Below are positions 42,363-53,100 of a stretch of DNA of 64,000 nt, piece by piece. The position numbers and the translations under genes were made by a program. The notes below the pieces were generated by a model that had not been told where the DNA came from, searched no databases, and saw only the letters and a program-made list of their open reading frames with translations. The stretch is from Nannochloropsis oceanica (Eukaryota > Sar > Eustigmatophyceae > Eustigmatales > Monodopsidaceae): assembly GCA_004519485.1 (NCBI GenBank), contig CP038106.1, positions 372,001 to 436,000 on the forward strand, given 5' to 3'. How positions within the stretch are numbered: the stretch's first letter is position 1; every line of letters begins with the position of its first letter.

Positions 42363-42364
42363 AT
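42041..42364 (-). pseudogene. Interrupted small secretory-type gene, unknown family
   Basis: From an ATG at 42364, the minus strand reads a hydrophobic leader-like start (MRVLGVKTL, then AIAVVAQATAAT). About 80 residues of coherent polar protein follow (TSRHIYYNSLYEACETMPSD, GKHTFTPGKNSQGFVKAWQH, YNIVVEAINHITKY). It is interrupted by one in-frame stop within the leader. The first three bases overlap the annotated start of the divergent DHHC gene. It may be a recent pseudogene, a sequence error, or a 3' exon with an acceptor at CTCTAG just after the stop. A shorter intact product would start at ATG 42238. No family is recognised. Confidence 0.35.
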
Positions 42365-43864
42365 GCGGCAACCTCACCGCATGATCATATCCACCCTACA
42401 CAGTTCAAGCATGTTGCCCGGTTATCAGCCTCCTCGTTGGGCTCCGCCTAGGAAGCACGGTCTGCAATTGCCCCTCTCTCGGGACCAACTGGGCGCTATG
42501 ATCATCTACCCGCTCCTGACCCTGGTACGTGTGTGCGCGCTCGCGGCGCGGAGAGGGGACGACATGGAAGAAATTGGATGCAGCAAGTAAAGCACGTCCG
42601 GAATTGTCCTAAGTATTCGTATTCTGTACACTTGGCTCTACAGCTCGCTAACTGACCCCTCCCTCTTTTCCTCCCTTTTCCGAAATCCCAGGCCTTCTAC
42701 CTCATCGCCTCCTTCTACCTCCCAAACGCCTATCTTCCCCTGGTCCTTGGTCTTTACTCCACTCTCGTCTTTTTTTCCCTCTTCTGCTGGGGCTACATTT
42801 CTTTGACTGATCCCGCCCAACCAGGAGGAATTTCTTGTCGATGTATGAAGTTCACGCAAGGGCACTCGCGATATTGCGCCTCGTGTCGAAAATCAGTCCC
42901 GGGGCTCGACCACCATTGCCTGTGGCTTAATACGTGCATTGGAACTCGGTGCGTTTGAGGAGAAGGGGGGAGGGAGAGGGGTAGGAAGGGCTCTACTTCG
43001 ATCCAGGGATGTTCGCGCTCGAATGACCGCGAGGACGCAAGTAACTTGCTGCTCTCATTTATTTCCAACCTCATTGTTTATTACCTCTCTCTCTCTCCAC
43101 CTCTCCCCCTCGTTCTCTTCAGAAATTATCTCTTCTTCTTCCTGCTTGCCCTTGCCGGGACATTGCAATTCGGACTCCAAACCCTGACCAGCCTCCTCCT
43201 TCTCACCCTCTGGTTCAAACCTGCCTCCTCCTCCACCATCACCGCCTCCGCCGAGGAGGTCTCTCATGCCATCAGTCGCACTGTCGGGAAACGACTTACT
43301 TTCAAAGCCTTTATGATCGTTCACACGGTTGCGGCTGCTCTGGCCTTCATTTCCTTCGCCTCCCTGTGTATCTTCCATGGGTACCTGCAAAGTAAAGGGC
43401 TTGGAACGTATGACTGGATCTTGCGGCAGAGGGTCATTCCTCCCGCCACGACTCGACCTTCTGGAGCTGCTGTTGAGTCTGCTAGTGTAGGGACGGGGAA
43501 CACAGCAGCGACTAGGCCGATTGGGGGAGGACGCGGCGGCAGCAGCCATATCAACAGCAATAGCAACAGCAATGGAGGATCCTCCCAACCCGGGGCATCA
43601 CTACCTCCACCGCCTTCCACATCCATGGCAACCTTAACACCAGAAGCCGCAACAGGAGCAATTTCAGATGGAGAGCATGTAGCTGTCAATGTTTCCCCCC
43701 CCTTCCACTTGACCTCTGATGAGAGGTATTTTAAAGCAGGCAAGGGAGGGAGGAAGGAAGAAATGGTTACTAATGGCCCAGACGCGGCAGCGACCACAAC
43801 GGAGATAGGAGGGGAGGGAGTGCAAAGACGACATGACGAAGAACATGGCGTAAGGAGGGAATAA
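42363..43864 (+). CDS. DHHC protein S-acyltransferase, compact form
   Basis: Second palmitoyltransferase of the window, 386 residues and without ankyrin repeats. Exons 42363-42524, 42692-42948 and 43123-43864 (donors GTACGT, GTGCGT; acceptors TCCCAG, CTTCAG). Two helices (YLIASFYL, GLYSTLVFFSLFCWGYI) precede the Cys-rich domain (CRCMKFTQGHSRYCASC) with catalytic DHHC at 127-130 (LDHHCLWLNTCIGTRNYLFF). Two more helices follow (NYLFFLLALAGTLQFGLQ, FMIVHTVAAALAFISFASL). GLGTYDWI stands where the family TTxE motif is usual. The C-tail is long, Gly/Ser-rich and probably disordered. ATG 42411 is an alternative start and would avoid the antisense overlap with the small minus-strand frame. Confidence 0.88.
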
Positions 43865-44005
43865 AAATGAGTAAATAGAAGTTAAAGTTCGAAAGACATC
43901 ATCGAAAAAAGATTCATTGATGAAGGCACTTTTCTCTTTGTCTGTTGGCTTGGTCGATCGTCGGTTTTATGCTGTATCTTTTTTTTTGTGGTGTTCATGG
44001 TAGTG

Positions 44006-44007
44006 GT

Positions 44008-44039
<32 letters not shown>

Positions 44040-44042
44040 CCC
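44006..44042. repeat. CTG/TTG trinucleotide repeat
   Basis: Noncoding GCTGCTGTTG-type repeat in the spacer left of the poly-A tract. A similar run lies about 125 bp to the right. Confidence 0.8.
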
Positions 44043-44084
44043 CTGCTTTCACATCTTTGCGGTTGTCTTCATTCGCTCTAAAAT

Positions 44085-44090
<6 letters not shown>

Positions 44091-44127
<37 letters not shown>
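44091..44127 (+). repeat. Poly-A tract, 37 bp
   Basis: Uninterrupted run of 37 A, the longest homopolymer in the window, followed by GAGAGAAGG. It could be a retroposed tail or slippage; no retroposed gene body or target duplication is evident next to it. Confidence 0.9.
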
Positions 44128-44130
<3 letters not shown>

Positions 44131-44616
44131 AGAAGGATTTGGTTGGCACTACCACCTGCTTGCACTACCACTGCTGCTGCTATTGCTGCTGCTACTGCTA
44201 CTGCGTTCTACAAAAGTCTTTCATTCTTTTTCTTCAGAAGGTATAGAAAGGTTTCCGGGGAAGGAGTGAAACAAGAAAGTAAAGGCAACTGCCAAGGCAC
44301 ATCCGAAGGGGAAAATACAAACGAAGGAAGAAAAAGGGACCGTGCGTGCGAATCCTCCGCATTGTCAGTACCACGTATCAAAGAAAATCCGGGAAAAGTA
44401 TAACTTGAACTTCCACTGCATCAATGTCACAACCGAAAGAATGAGCTCTACATGTAAACTCGCATCGTTTATTATCCTCCTCCGCCTGCAGACCGCTATT
44501 TTTCTTGTCAGAAAGGCGTTTTCACACCACTACTCACACTCACTCGAGTGCATTTTTCCGTCCTTGTGCGATGATTTTTTCAGTGCTTTTAAGAAATAAT
44601 GAGGTCTCCGTAAACA

Positions 44617-45539
44617 TTATTTTTTATTTTTTGCTTGCTTCGCCTCCTCCGCGCGGGCCTTCGCGATGTAGGCGTCTTTGTCTTTCAGGTATTCGTCAAC
44701 CTCCCGCTCGGCCTGCTCCCTATTGATGCCTTTGGTAGTGCAAAGATTTGATAGATGGATGTGTGCAAAGTTGATAAGAGCGTGCGAAATTGAAATATCG
44801 AAATAAAAAGATCACATCCTGCGCATCCTCGGCGTCTCGTAGAAGGCGCCTCGACAAGTTGACGTCAGCCTCCTCCCTCATTTCATTATTTCACACATGC
44901 AAGAAATACATCACCCATCTTCTCGGTCCCTCTTATCCTAAATCCTCACCTGTTTTCTCCATGTACTTGACCACCATCGCATCCCGCTTCCCAGCCCACA
45001 AGCCCTTGCTCGAGTCGCCCCATGGCAACAGCTCATTCAGGAACCGAGAGCCCATCTCCATGAAGTTAAACCCTCCACCTTCCCGAAGGATGGTGCGGCT
45101 GCTACGGGCAGGGGCCTGCGATGTCAAAATAATCTACACGTTAGTGACGGCATGAGTTTCACGGAAAAGTTCGAAAGATGGGGCATACGTCGTTGCGATG
45201 TTCCTTCTCTCTTCCTGCCTTTCCTTAGCGTTCTCGTATGCCCTACCACAATATGCTGCCCTTGCACTCGAATGATGAGAATGCTGCGCATTTTTGACGC
45301 CTGCAACGACTGCTAAGAAATCATCGCCTTCTTTTGATCTGCTTCTGATGTAAGTTTCGCCTTCCCTCCATGTCCATTACTTCCCCCAATGGATGCATGG
45401 CTTCAAGCATAGAGTGCTTGTTCCTCTTACCAACCCGTTCGCGCTCCATAAAGCCTACCTTGACACGCGGGACAAAGCCATCACTACCCATGACAAGGAG
45501 AAGGGCGACGAGGAGCAGGCACGTCAAAGAAAGCTTCAT
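44617..45539 (-). CDS. Small protein with plastid-type leader, unknown function
   Basis: Three-exon model: 45539-45381, 45115-44950 and 44729-44617 (donors GTAATG, GTGAGG; acceptors ATCGCAG, CCAAAG), 145 residues, every junction in phase. The leader is a clear signal peptide (LSLTCLLLVALLLVMGSDG) followed at once by FVPRVKVGF, the Phe-led junction and basic stretch typical of import into a complex plastid. The mature part reads GGFNFMEMGSRFLNELLPWG, GLWAGKRDAMVVKYMEKTG, GINREQAEREVDEYLKDKDA and a Lys-rich end. No family is recognised. It may be a small stromal or thylakoid protein. The first donor (GAAGTAATG) is the weakest point. Confidence 0.52.
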
Positions 45540-45849
45540 GGTGCTTGTCTATGTGTGTGGGGAAGCTGTGGGCTGATGGAGAAGCCCAGCAGTTGACCTG
45601 CTGCTGTTGATGTCGCCTGGATGGAGGGGGAAATAGGATATATTAAATTTATGAATGGCATAATTAACACATGACCATAAACAAGGTATGTTAGATCATG
45701 GTTCAGAGTGGCAGAGGTGGGTTTGGCCTTATTTGACAGCCTTGAAAGTCAAGCCTCGCCGCCGTCGCCCAACGGTCGTGCCGTTGGGCTATCCCACTCA
45801 CACCACAAATCAACACTCTACGCACACAGGACGAAGCAAGCGCGCATCG
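45540..45849. other. Divergent intergenic region
   Basis: Shared upstream region of the small plastid-type gene and the PPCS-lipase gene. AT-rich near 45635-45670. No gene is seen. Confidence 0.5.
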
Positions 45850-48800
45850 ATGTGGTTTAACCAGGCGGGAAGGAACCCCAAGCCGGATGATGATGCTTAC
45901 ATAGCCGCCTTTTACGAGGACCTGGACGGGGCCAGCCCTGGAGACAGAGGTAACTGCTCAACCACACTGGCGGCCTCCTCCTCGGATGCCGCCACTCAAA
46001 TCCGCACCTTTATCGAGCAGGAGGAGCAGGAGCAGTCACCAGGGTCTCAAACCTTTCCCCCGATTTCCCACGATGAGTTCACCTCTGCCCTATTGCCCAT
46101 CACGCGCCTGGCCATTGTCACGAGCGGTTCTGTTCCGACTCCCCTGGACACGGATTCAGTCAATTACCTGGACACTTTGGGGTCGGGTAATCGTGCGGCA
46201 GCATGTGCGGAAGAATTTTTGAGGAAAGGGTATCATGTCATATTCTTGTACCGAGACGGCTCTTTACGCCCCTTTTCCCGAGTCCTGGCCAAGCGTATGA
46301 AAAAAACACATGCGCTGACAGATCAAGTGCAATTAAATTCGAAGACGGGCCGCGTGGAGCTGGTGATGGATGCGGATGAGGAAGCGCGCATGACCCAAGT
46401 CCTCATGGCGTATGAGTCGGTCAAGCTGCGTCTACTCGAAGTGTCCTTTTCTGATCTGTTTGAGTACTTATATCTTTTGCGAGAAGCCTGCCGCGCCGCC
46501 GCGCCATTGCGCCATGGAGCCTTGCTCTTTATGGCTGCTGGATTGACGAAAATGTTTATTCCTCGCCATGAGTTGACTCGACCTTCAGCTACTTTCCTTG
46601 ATCAGGGCAAGGAGGCCTTGAAGCTCTACCCCGTGCCACACATAATTCGCGCCGCGCGGCAATGCTGGTGTCCTCAGGCTTTTCTCGTGGCCTTCAAACT
46701 GGAGAACGACACCCTAAGCCTGGTCGAAGGGGCGCATCGCTTGCTGGAGAGGCATGGCGTGCATCTTGTGGTCGGCAACGTCGTCCGCGAGAGGAATCGC
46801 CGCGTCCTAATCGTGACTGAGCGAGATGAAATTAAGCTGGTCTCTCCGCATGAAAACGAGTTAGAGCCTAGTATGGTCAAAGCCGTGGTGCGAAATCACA
46901 AGCAATTTGCCTTGGAGAAAGAAGCCCTCAAATCCAGTCGTTCCTTACTCGGGCTCTCTGCGAAGTTTACCATGCTGAGGGAAAACAAGAGCGTTGTGGA
47001 CACGGATGCATACGGGAGGAAGCAAGTTCCTTTTAAAGTCGGTTTGCGGATTAAGGCGGATCGACACAAGGCGGACTCGCCGATTTATGAGCTCAAGGCC
47101 GTGTATTCCACCAAGGGAGGTTCTGCACGGGCCAATTTGTGGCAACGTGTGATCGAGGAGGAGGGCGGGGGAGAGGAGGAGGGAGGGGAAGGAGAGAGCA
47201 GAAAGAGTAGCAGCGACACGGCAACCCCTACTTCTTCTACTGCTGCTTTAGCCAATCCCGTGACACCCACGACCATCGCCAAAGGAAAAGGAGAGCTTCT
47301 TCTAACCTTCTCGCCCGCAGGTAAAATCCAAAGCCTGATTACAGCTTTTCTCTTCCTTCTTCCTCTTCTTCACGACTGCATGCACCGCTCACCGTCCCCC
47401 CCCCTCCCCTCCTCGCCCACACTCAAACAGGCAACCCCGAAACCATCCTCAGCCTGTGGGGCGACACTTACAAAGGCTGGCTCGAAGAAGAAGTCAAACA
47501 CCTACTTGCTGCCGCCAGTCATATTCCTCTCACCACCTACTTGAAGATCCTCGCCTCACCGTTGACTGCTGATTTCACCGACCTAGCGGACCTCCTGGCA
47601 CAACTCCGCACCTCAATCGCGAGTGCGTGGAAGAAGCGGGAAAAGACGCAGTTCGTCCAGAGTTATAACAATTTGATGAGTCTGGCATTCGATCGGGCCT
47701 TGATGCCTTTGGAAGGATTGATGGACGCTCAGGAGTTGCTGGACCGACGGAGGGAGATGGAGATGGAGGAGGAGTGGGGGAGAGGAGGGTCAGTGTCTTC
47801 CTGCTCGACCTCCTCCTCCCTGTCAGTTCGATTTGGCCGTTCCCCTAGAGGGTCCATTGGTGTTGCGGGAACGGTTGGGGAAGGAGGGGAAGTGAAGGTG
47901 TTGAAGCTGTTCAAGCCTATTTTTCGTGGTCTTTCTCTGGGCAGCATGTTGCAGGAGAACAAGCAGCGTTTCCCGCGACGTAGAAGCACCCTGACGACCG
48001 AAGGAGGAAGAGGGGGGGGGCGGGAAAGAGGAAGTAGACTGAGTCAATCGAGATACGGCGTGCCTGTGGCAGAGGTGGAGAAGGAGGAAGAGGAAATGGT
48101 AGCCAAGGCCGGGACTGCCAGAGTCCACAACACCGTCAAGCGCTTTGCGGAAGAGATGCTGGACGAAGGAGTACTGGACGATGTGATGGCCCACCTGGAG
48201 ACGAACCCCAACAGTCGTCTAGTCGTCACTGGATATTCTCTTGGGGGAATGCTGTCGCAGATCTTTTGCTTGCGCCTGGGCGAGGCGTTGCTGCAGCGCG
48301 GGCTGTCGACGCGGCATGTGCTGATGATGGGCTTCGGGAGCCCTCGTGTCGGCGACGAAGGATTCATGGCCCGGCTGCGGTTACTCTACCCGAAGCAAAG
48401 CGCGTTGATGAATGTTGTCTACCCTTTGGATACACTCCATGCCTTTCCTCCAGCTGGGGAGGGCTACGTGGATGCCGTCGTCAAGGTTTTCTTGAGGCAG
48501 CCTGGGCAGTTTGTCGGCCGGCGTGCCCCGTCGCGCGCCCGTACTCCCTTTGCCACGCCTTTGACATGGCTCCGTGTGTTCGATAGCAAGGTGGACGAGA
48601 TTGCGTCGAAGCACCGCAATCAGGAAAGGGAGCGGGCAGCAAGTGAGTCTGCTCACTGTGGTAACAGTGTTCGCACTGGCACCAAGGAAGATGAATGCGG
48701 GTTTTGTGGCTCGGACGCGCACACAACCCTCCGCCACCGCTGTCGAATATGCACGGAACGTGGCAGTCATCGCTCAGCCGACTGTCCTAACAAGGACCGA

Positions 48801-49124
48801 GGTTGTAAATTATGTGGCCTTCCTGATCACGCGACCGGGCAACATCTCTGTAGTGTTTGCAAGCTCCACGGGCATCGAGGTAGGTACTGCCACGAGTTGG
48901 CCAGTGTGGGATGGGCAGAGCTAGCAGCATTTGCGCTCTTCCATGATGCGTCGTATTATTCTTTTGCGACCGCGGCCGAGGACCCTGCGACGGTGCAGCG
49001 CATGGCTGAAGTTCCTCTTACCCCTCCTCGGGCGTCACGGCCGCATAAGGGGGGGGGCAAGGTGTTTGGGGTGACATTTAAGGAGGAGGACATGGAACAG
49101 CTTGAGGCTATCAATTATTTGTAA
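45850..49124 (+). CDS. Phosphopantothenate-cysteine ligase fused to class 3 lipase-like domain and zinc knuckles
   Basis: Two exons: 45850-47320 and 47431-49124 (donor GTAAAA, acceptor AAACAG, phase 1), 1054 residues. Residues about 80-360 match eukaryotic PPCS, the coenzyme A pathway enzyme joining phosphopantothenate to cysteine: LAIVTSGSVPTPLDTDSVNYL, CAEEFLRKGYHVIFLYRDGS, MAAGLTKMFIPRHELT and FLVAFKLEND. Residues about 560-880 resemble class 3 lipases: VVTGYSLGGMLSQIFCLRLG with Ser 760 as nucleophile, MGFGSPRVGDEGF, and VYPLDTLHAFPP with a probable Asp. The final His is uncertain. Residues about 900-980 hold three or four Cys/His knuckles (CRICTERGSHRSADCP, CKLCGLPDH, CSVCKLHGHRGRYC). ATG 45688 is an alternative start. 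The unspliced reading stops at 47544, within the second exon's span. Confidence 0.76.
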
Positions 49125-49339
49125 GTGGATTTTGGGTTGTTAAGAAGTTTCTACTTTCTGCTTTCAATTATACTTCGGCATAAAACAACAGGGGGGACGA
49201 GAAGGGGAAATAAGGAGGAGTAAGGGGAGGAGGATTTTTTTTAGTGTGCACCCTAAAGTATGCTGTTCGATTATAATGGTAGATAAAGCGTTACATATCC
49301 GAGGAACTTGTATAGAATCCACAAATAGATATATTACCT

Positions 49340-49617
49340 TCAGTACTTTTTAAAACGAGTGCCAGGATTTTTCATATTGTGTCTGTTCCCCATGGGCCAC
49401 TCATGCGTCCCAACCCCTTGTGTTCCTTTCAGGACCAAAATACAAGAGCCAAACACAGGCCTAGTTTGGCACAAATAGGCTACATTTAAGGATTCAAAGA
49501 AGAAGCAAGCAAAGTTTGCACTTGCTTACCCCTCTCAGCTTTTCAATTGCCCTTTTACCTAAGCGTCGTAGGCCTTGCGTTCCGAGCCACCAATTCGAGT
49601 TTTTCCAAGAGGCTCAT
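49340..49617 (-). CDS. Possible small two-exon gene, 59 residues
   Basis: ATG 49617 opens MSLLEKLELVARNARPTTL, and a donor GTAAAAG at 49558 follows directly. A CTAG acceptor at 49461 rejoins the frame in phase 2 and reads PVFGSCILVLKGTQGVG, then THEWPMGNRHNMKNPGTRF and a Lys-Lys-Tyr end before the stop at 49340. The intron is 98 nt, in the size range of its neighbours. The product is small and basic with an amphipathic start, compatible with a mitochondrial or ribosomal protein, but no family is recognised. A TATA-like element lies about 100 bp upstream. The acceptor has a weak pyrimidine tract. Confidence 0.4.
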
Positions 49618-49718
49618 TCCACCGCCGCTCAATACTGCAGTGGCCTGGAATGGCCTCTGATTTGATGGGATGCTGGCGTTCGCCTATTATTGGACCAGAA
49701 GCCGTTTTGCTCTGTTAT

Positions 49719-49728
49719 GTATATAAAA
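49719..49728 (-). promoter_or_regulatory. TATA-like element
   Basis: On the minus strand TTTTATATAC lies about 100 bp upstream of the small gene's ATG. It also reads as GTATATAAAA on the plus strand, but there it is about 380 bp from the next start codon, so the minus-strand gene is the nearer candidate. Confidence 0.3.
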
Positions 49729-50103
49729 GACTTTCTTTCGAAATACCTCCGCAAGCAAAACAATCGCACAACATTTTATCTCGGCGCCCTGCTCTTGGCA
49801 ACGACGAGCCAAAGCGATGATGCGTGAGCGCCCGAGGTGGAATATATGCCGCGCCTCCATTTCCCTGACCAGTGGTCAGGCACGCGATTGCCAGACGTTA
49901 TTGCAGGCTTTCTAGGCCCTGGTCTATTTTCAGAGCATGCTTGAGTGTCTGCTGTAAGCTTGAACCGTGTCCCAAGGCCGCCATGTGGTAATCGTCGACG
50001 CTCGACCAAGTTGCCGTCTCGCACGCCTTCAACCCACCACACGCTTCTTTCCAGGAGTTTCCGCTTGACTCTTTGCCCCCTCATACGCTTCCCAATAGAA
50101 AGC

Positions 50104-53100
50104 ATGCTCTCCTGCACCGTCACGAGCCTCGGAGTTCCTGGCAAGGCGGGGGCTCTCGTGGCGCGCCGCCATATTTCCTACAGCCAGGTAAGGCAAAAGA
50201 ATGGGAATGGAGGAGAAGTGGTGAGCGCTCGTGGGCCTGTGGCTACAGCGCCTGCTGGAGTATGTCCCTAGGACATGGCAACAGACAGCAGCCTGAAGCC
50301 GTGTGAATGGCCACATAGGCTCACATGCTCACATTTACATCTCCAACATACCCACCGCACACTGGAGTAGGCGCGACTGGCCAAGATTCTCTTGAGCGAC
50401 GCCACGGACAAGGTCTGCGCAGAGCAATTCAGAGCCCGTGGCCATGATGTTGACAGCAAGCCGGGCTTGAGCAAGGAGGAGCTTAAGCAGATTATTGGGC
50501 AGTATGACGGTGCGTTTTCAATACTTTGTCTTTGTTGAGGGATGAATACCTGGGTCTTGTCGGGGCTTGGGCAAGTGATGAGGATAAGGACTGGATGGAA
50601 ATCTCGCCCTCCTTCCTGCACGCACGCAACACTCAGCATCCACGAGACATCGATCTTTGGGTCGAGAGCCCCTCTACGTTTGATTTGATTGTGCTCTTTT
50701 TGGAATGTTTGCATTCTCCATGCTTTCTTCGCCCTGCTGTCTGCCAAACCTCGGCTTCCTCCCCACCCCCCTTTCTTCCAACTCAAGTATCCCTTCCCTC
50801 GGCTCATTCCTCCAACTCTCATCCCCGACTCACGCACAATTTTAGCCCTTGTCGTCCGATCCGCCACAAAGGTGACCAAAGACCTGCTCTCCGCCGCCAT
50901 CAACCTCAAGGTCGTGGGTCGCGCCGGCACGGGCGTGGACAACATTGACACCCCCGCCGCGACCATGCAGGGGGTCCTCGTCGTTAATACTCCTGGCGGT
51001 AACACGATTTCGACAGCTGAGTTGACATTCACACATATGCTGGCATTGTCCCGAAACATCCCGCAGGCAGTCGCAAGCTTGAAGGCGGGGAAGTGGGAGA
51101 GGAACAAATACACAGGCACGGAGTTGACGGGCAAGACTTTGGCCGTCATCGGGCTGGGAAGGATCGGGAGGGAGGTGGCAAGGTGGGGGAGGGCGTTTGG
51201 AATGACGACGATCGGATTCGACCCGATTGTGTCGGCGGCTGCGGCACGGGCGGCGGGAATCGAGCCTTTCCCTTTGGAGGAAGTGTGGGCGAAGGCGGAT
51301 TTTATTACCTTGCACACGCCCCTGACGAAAGATACCCGGCATTTGATCAATGCCGAGACGCTGAAGAAGTGCAAAAAGGGGGTGCGAATCGTGAATTGCG
51401 CGCGAGGGGGAATTATTGACGAGGGGGCTTTGTTGGAGGCTCTGGAGAGTGGGCACGTAGCTGGTGCTTCCTTGGATGTCTACGAGTCGGAGCCGCCCAC
51501 GGAGAAGGAACGTCCCCTAGTAATTCACCCGCGCGTGGTGAGCACTCCTCATCTTGGGGCGAACACGAAAGATGCCCAGGTCCGCGTGGCCAAGGACATT
51601 GCGATTCAGCTGTCGGATATCTTGGAGCAGAAGGACTTTGTGGGGGTGGTGAACGCTCCGAATATTGATTTTGCGCGCAAGAGTCAATTGATTCCCTACT
51701 TGCAGCTGGCGGAGAAGGTGGGCTCGTTGCAGGCCCAGTTGATTGGGACGGGGAAGATCAAGAGGATCAATGTGACGATGCAGGGGAAGGATGTGGCGGT
51801 GTCAGAGATGAGCGAGAGCATCAAAATTGCCGTGTTGAAGGGGACCTTGTCGCACTTGCTGGATCAGGAGGTGAACTTTTTGAATGCCGGGCCGTTGGCG
51901 ACGGACATGGGGTTGAGCGTCAATTCAGTGCTGGTTGAACGGCAGGATACGCAGTTCAGCAATACGATCAAGGTGGAGTTCGAGATGGACGGGTTTTTGA
52001 ACTTTTCGAGGTCTATTACGGGGACAGTATTTGGGGGTTCGCAGTTGCGAATCATTGAGATTGATGGGTTCAAGACCGACATCCCCCCGACGGGCTCAGT
52101 AGTCTTCTTCAACAACTTGGACAGGCCGGGGGCGTTGAAGGCGATTGCGGGGGTCTTGAGCAAGAACAATTGCAACATTTCCCACTTTTCCTTGGGGCGG
52201 CAGACGAAGGAGGGGAAGGCCCTGGGGGCTATCACACTGGATGAGCCAGTGCCCCAGAATGTGCTGGAGGAGATCGGGACGTTGCCAGAGATCAGCAACT
52301 GCTCCCAGGTCCAGCTGCTGGACATGGCCGACAAGGTCTTCCGCATCCATCAGAAAAGCGAGCCTACGTACGTGGCGGGGGATGCTCGTCCACATGTCCG
52401 CCCGGAGAATCCTCAGTTTTCCTCGGGCCCTACCAAGAAACGCCCTGGGTATAGTTATGCAGCGCTGGGCACTGATTGCTTGGGGCGATCGCATCGATCC
52501 AAGATTGGCAAGGCGAAGCTGAAGCTGGCCATCGAGGAGAGTAAGCGATTGTTGCAGCTTCCGGAGGATTATCGACTGGGGATCGTGCCGGCGTCGGATA
52601 CGGGGGCGTATGAAATGGCCATGTGGAGCATGCTGGGCGCGCGGCCGGTGGATGTCTTTTACTGGGAATCGTTTGGTAAGGGTTGGTTCACGGATGCCGT
52701 CTCGCACTTGGGCCTGAAGGAGAGTGTGGGCATCCAGGAGCACTCGGCCGATTACGGCCAGCTGCCGGATTTTACTAAGTACGTCTTTTAACGGGCAGAG
52801 GAAGGAAGGAGGGAGAGACTGAGGGAGCAGAGAGTTATGAGATTGTCTTCTTTGATTTGAATGGTGTGGGGATGGGGATTATTTGGTGGAGCTAAATCAT
52901 GCAGTTCGTGGCATAAGCTCACCCCTCCCTGCCACCCCTCCTTCCCTCCCTCTTCTCCTCCAGGTACAACCCGAAGCACGACGCCCTCTTTACCTACAAC
53001 GGCACTACCTCCGGGGCCCGGCTTAAGGACACCGATTGGATTCCGGACGAACGGACGGGCTTGACGTTCAACGATGCAACCTCAGCTGCTTTCGCCATGC

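Larger units (their letters stand above)
43865..44616. other. Intergenic, low-complexity block
   Basis: Convergent spacer holding a CTG-rich run (44006-44042), an A37 tract and a second CTG/CTA run (44165-44203). No gene is seen. Confidence 0.6.
49125..50103. other. Intergenic with a possible two-exon small gene
   Basis: Nearly 1 kb between the PPCS-lipase and serine-pathway genes. It holds the minus-strand small gene at 49340-49617 and a TATA-like element. The remainder shows no gene. Confidence 0.45.
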
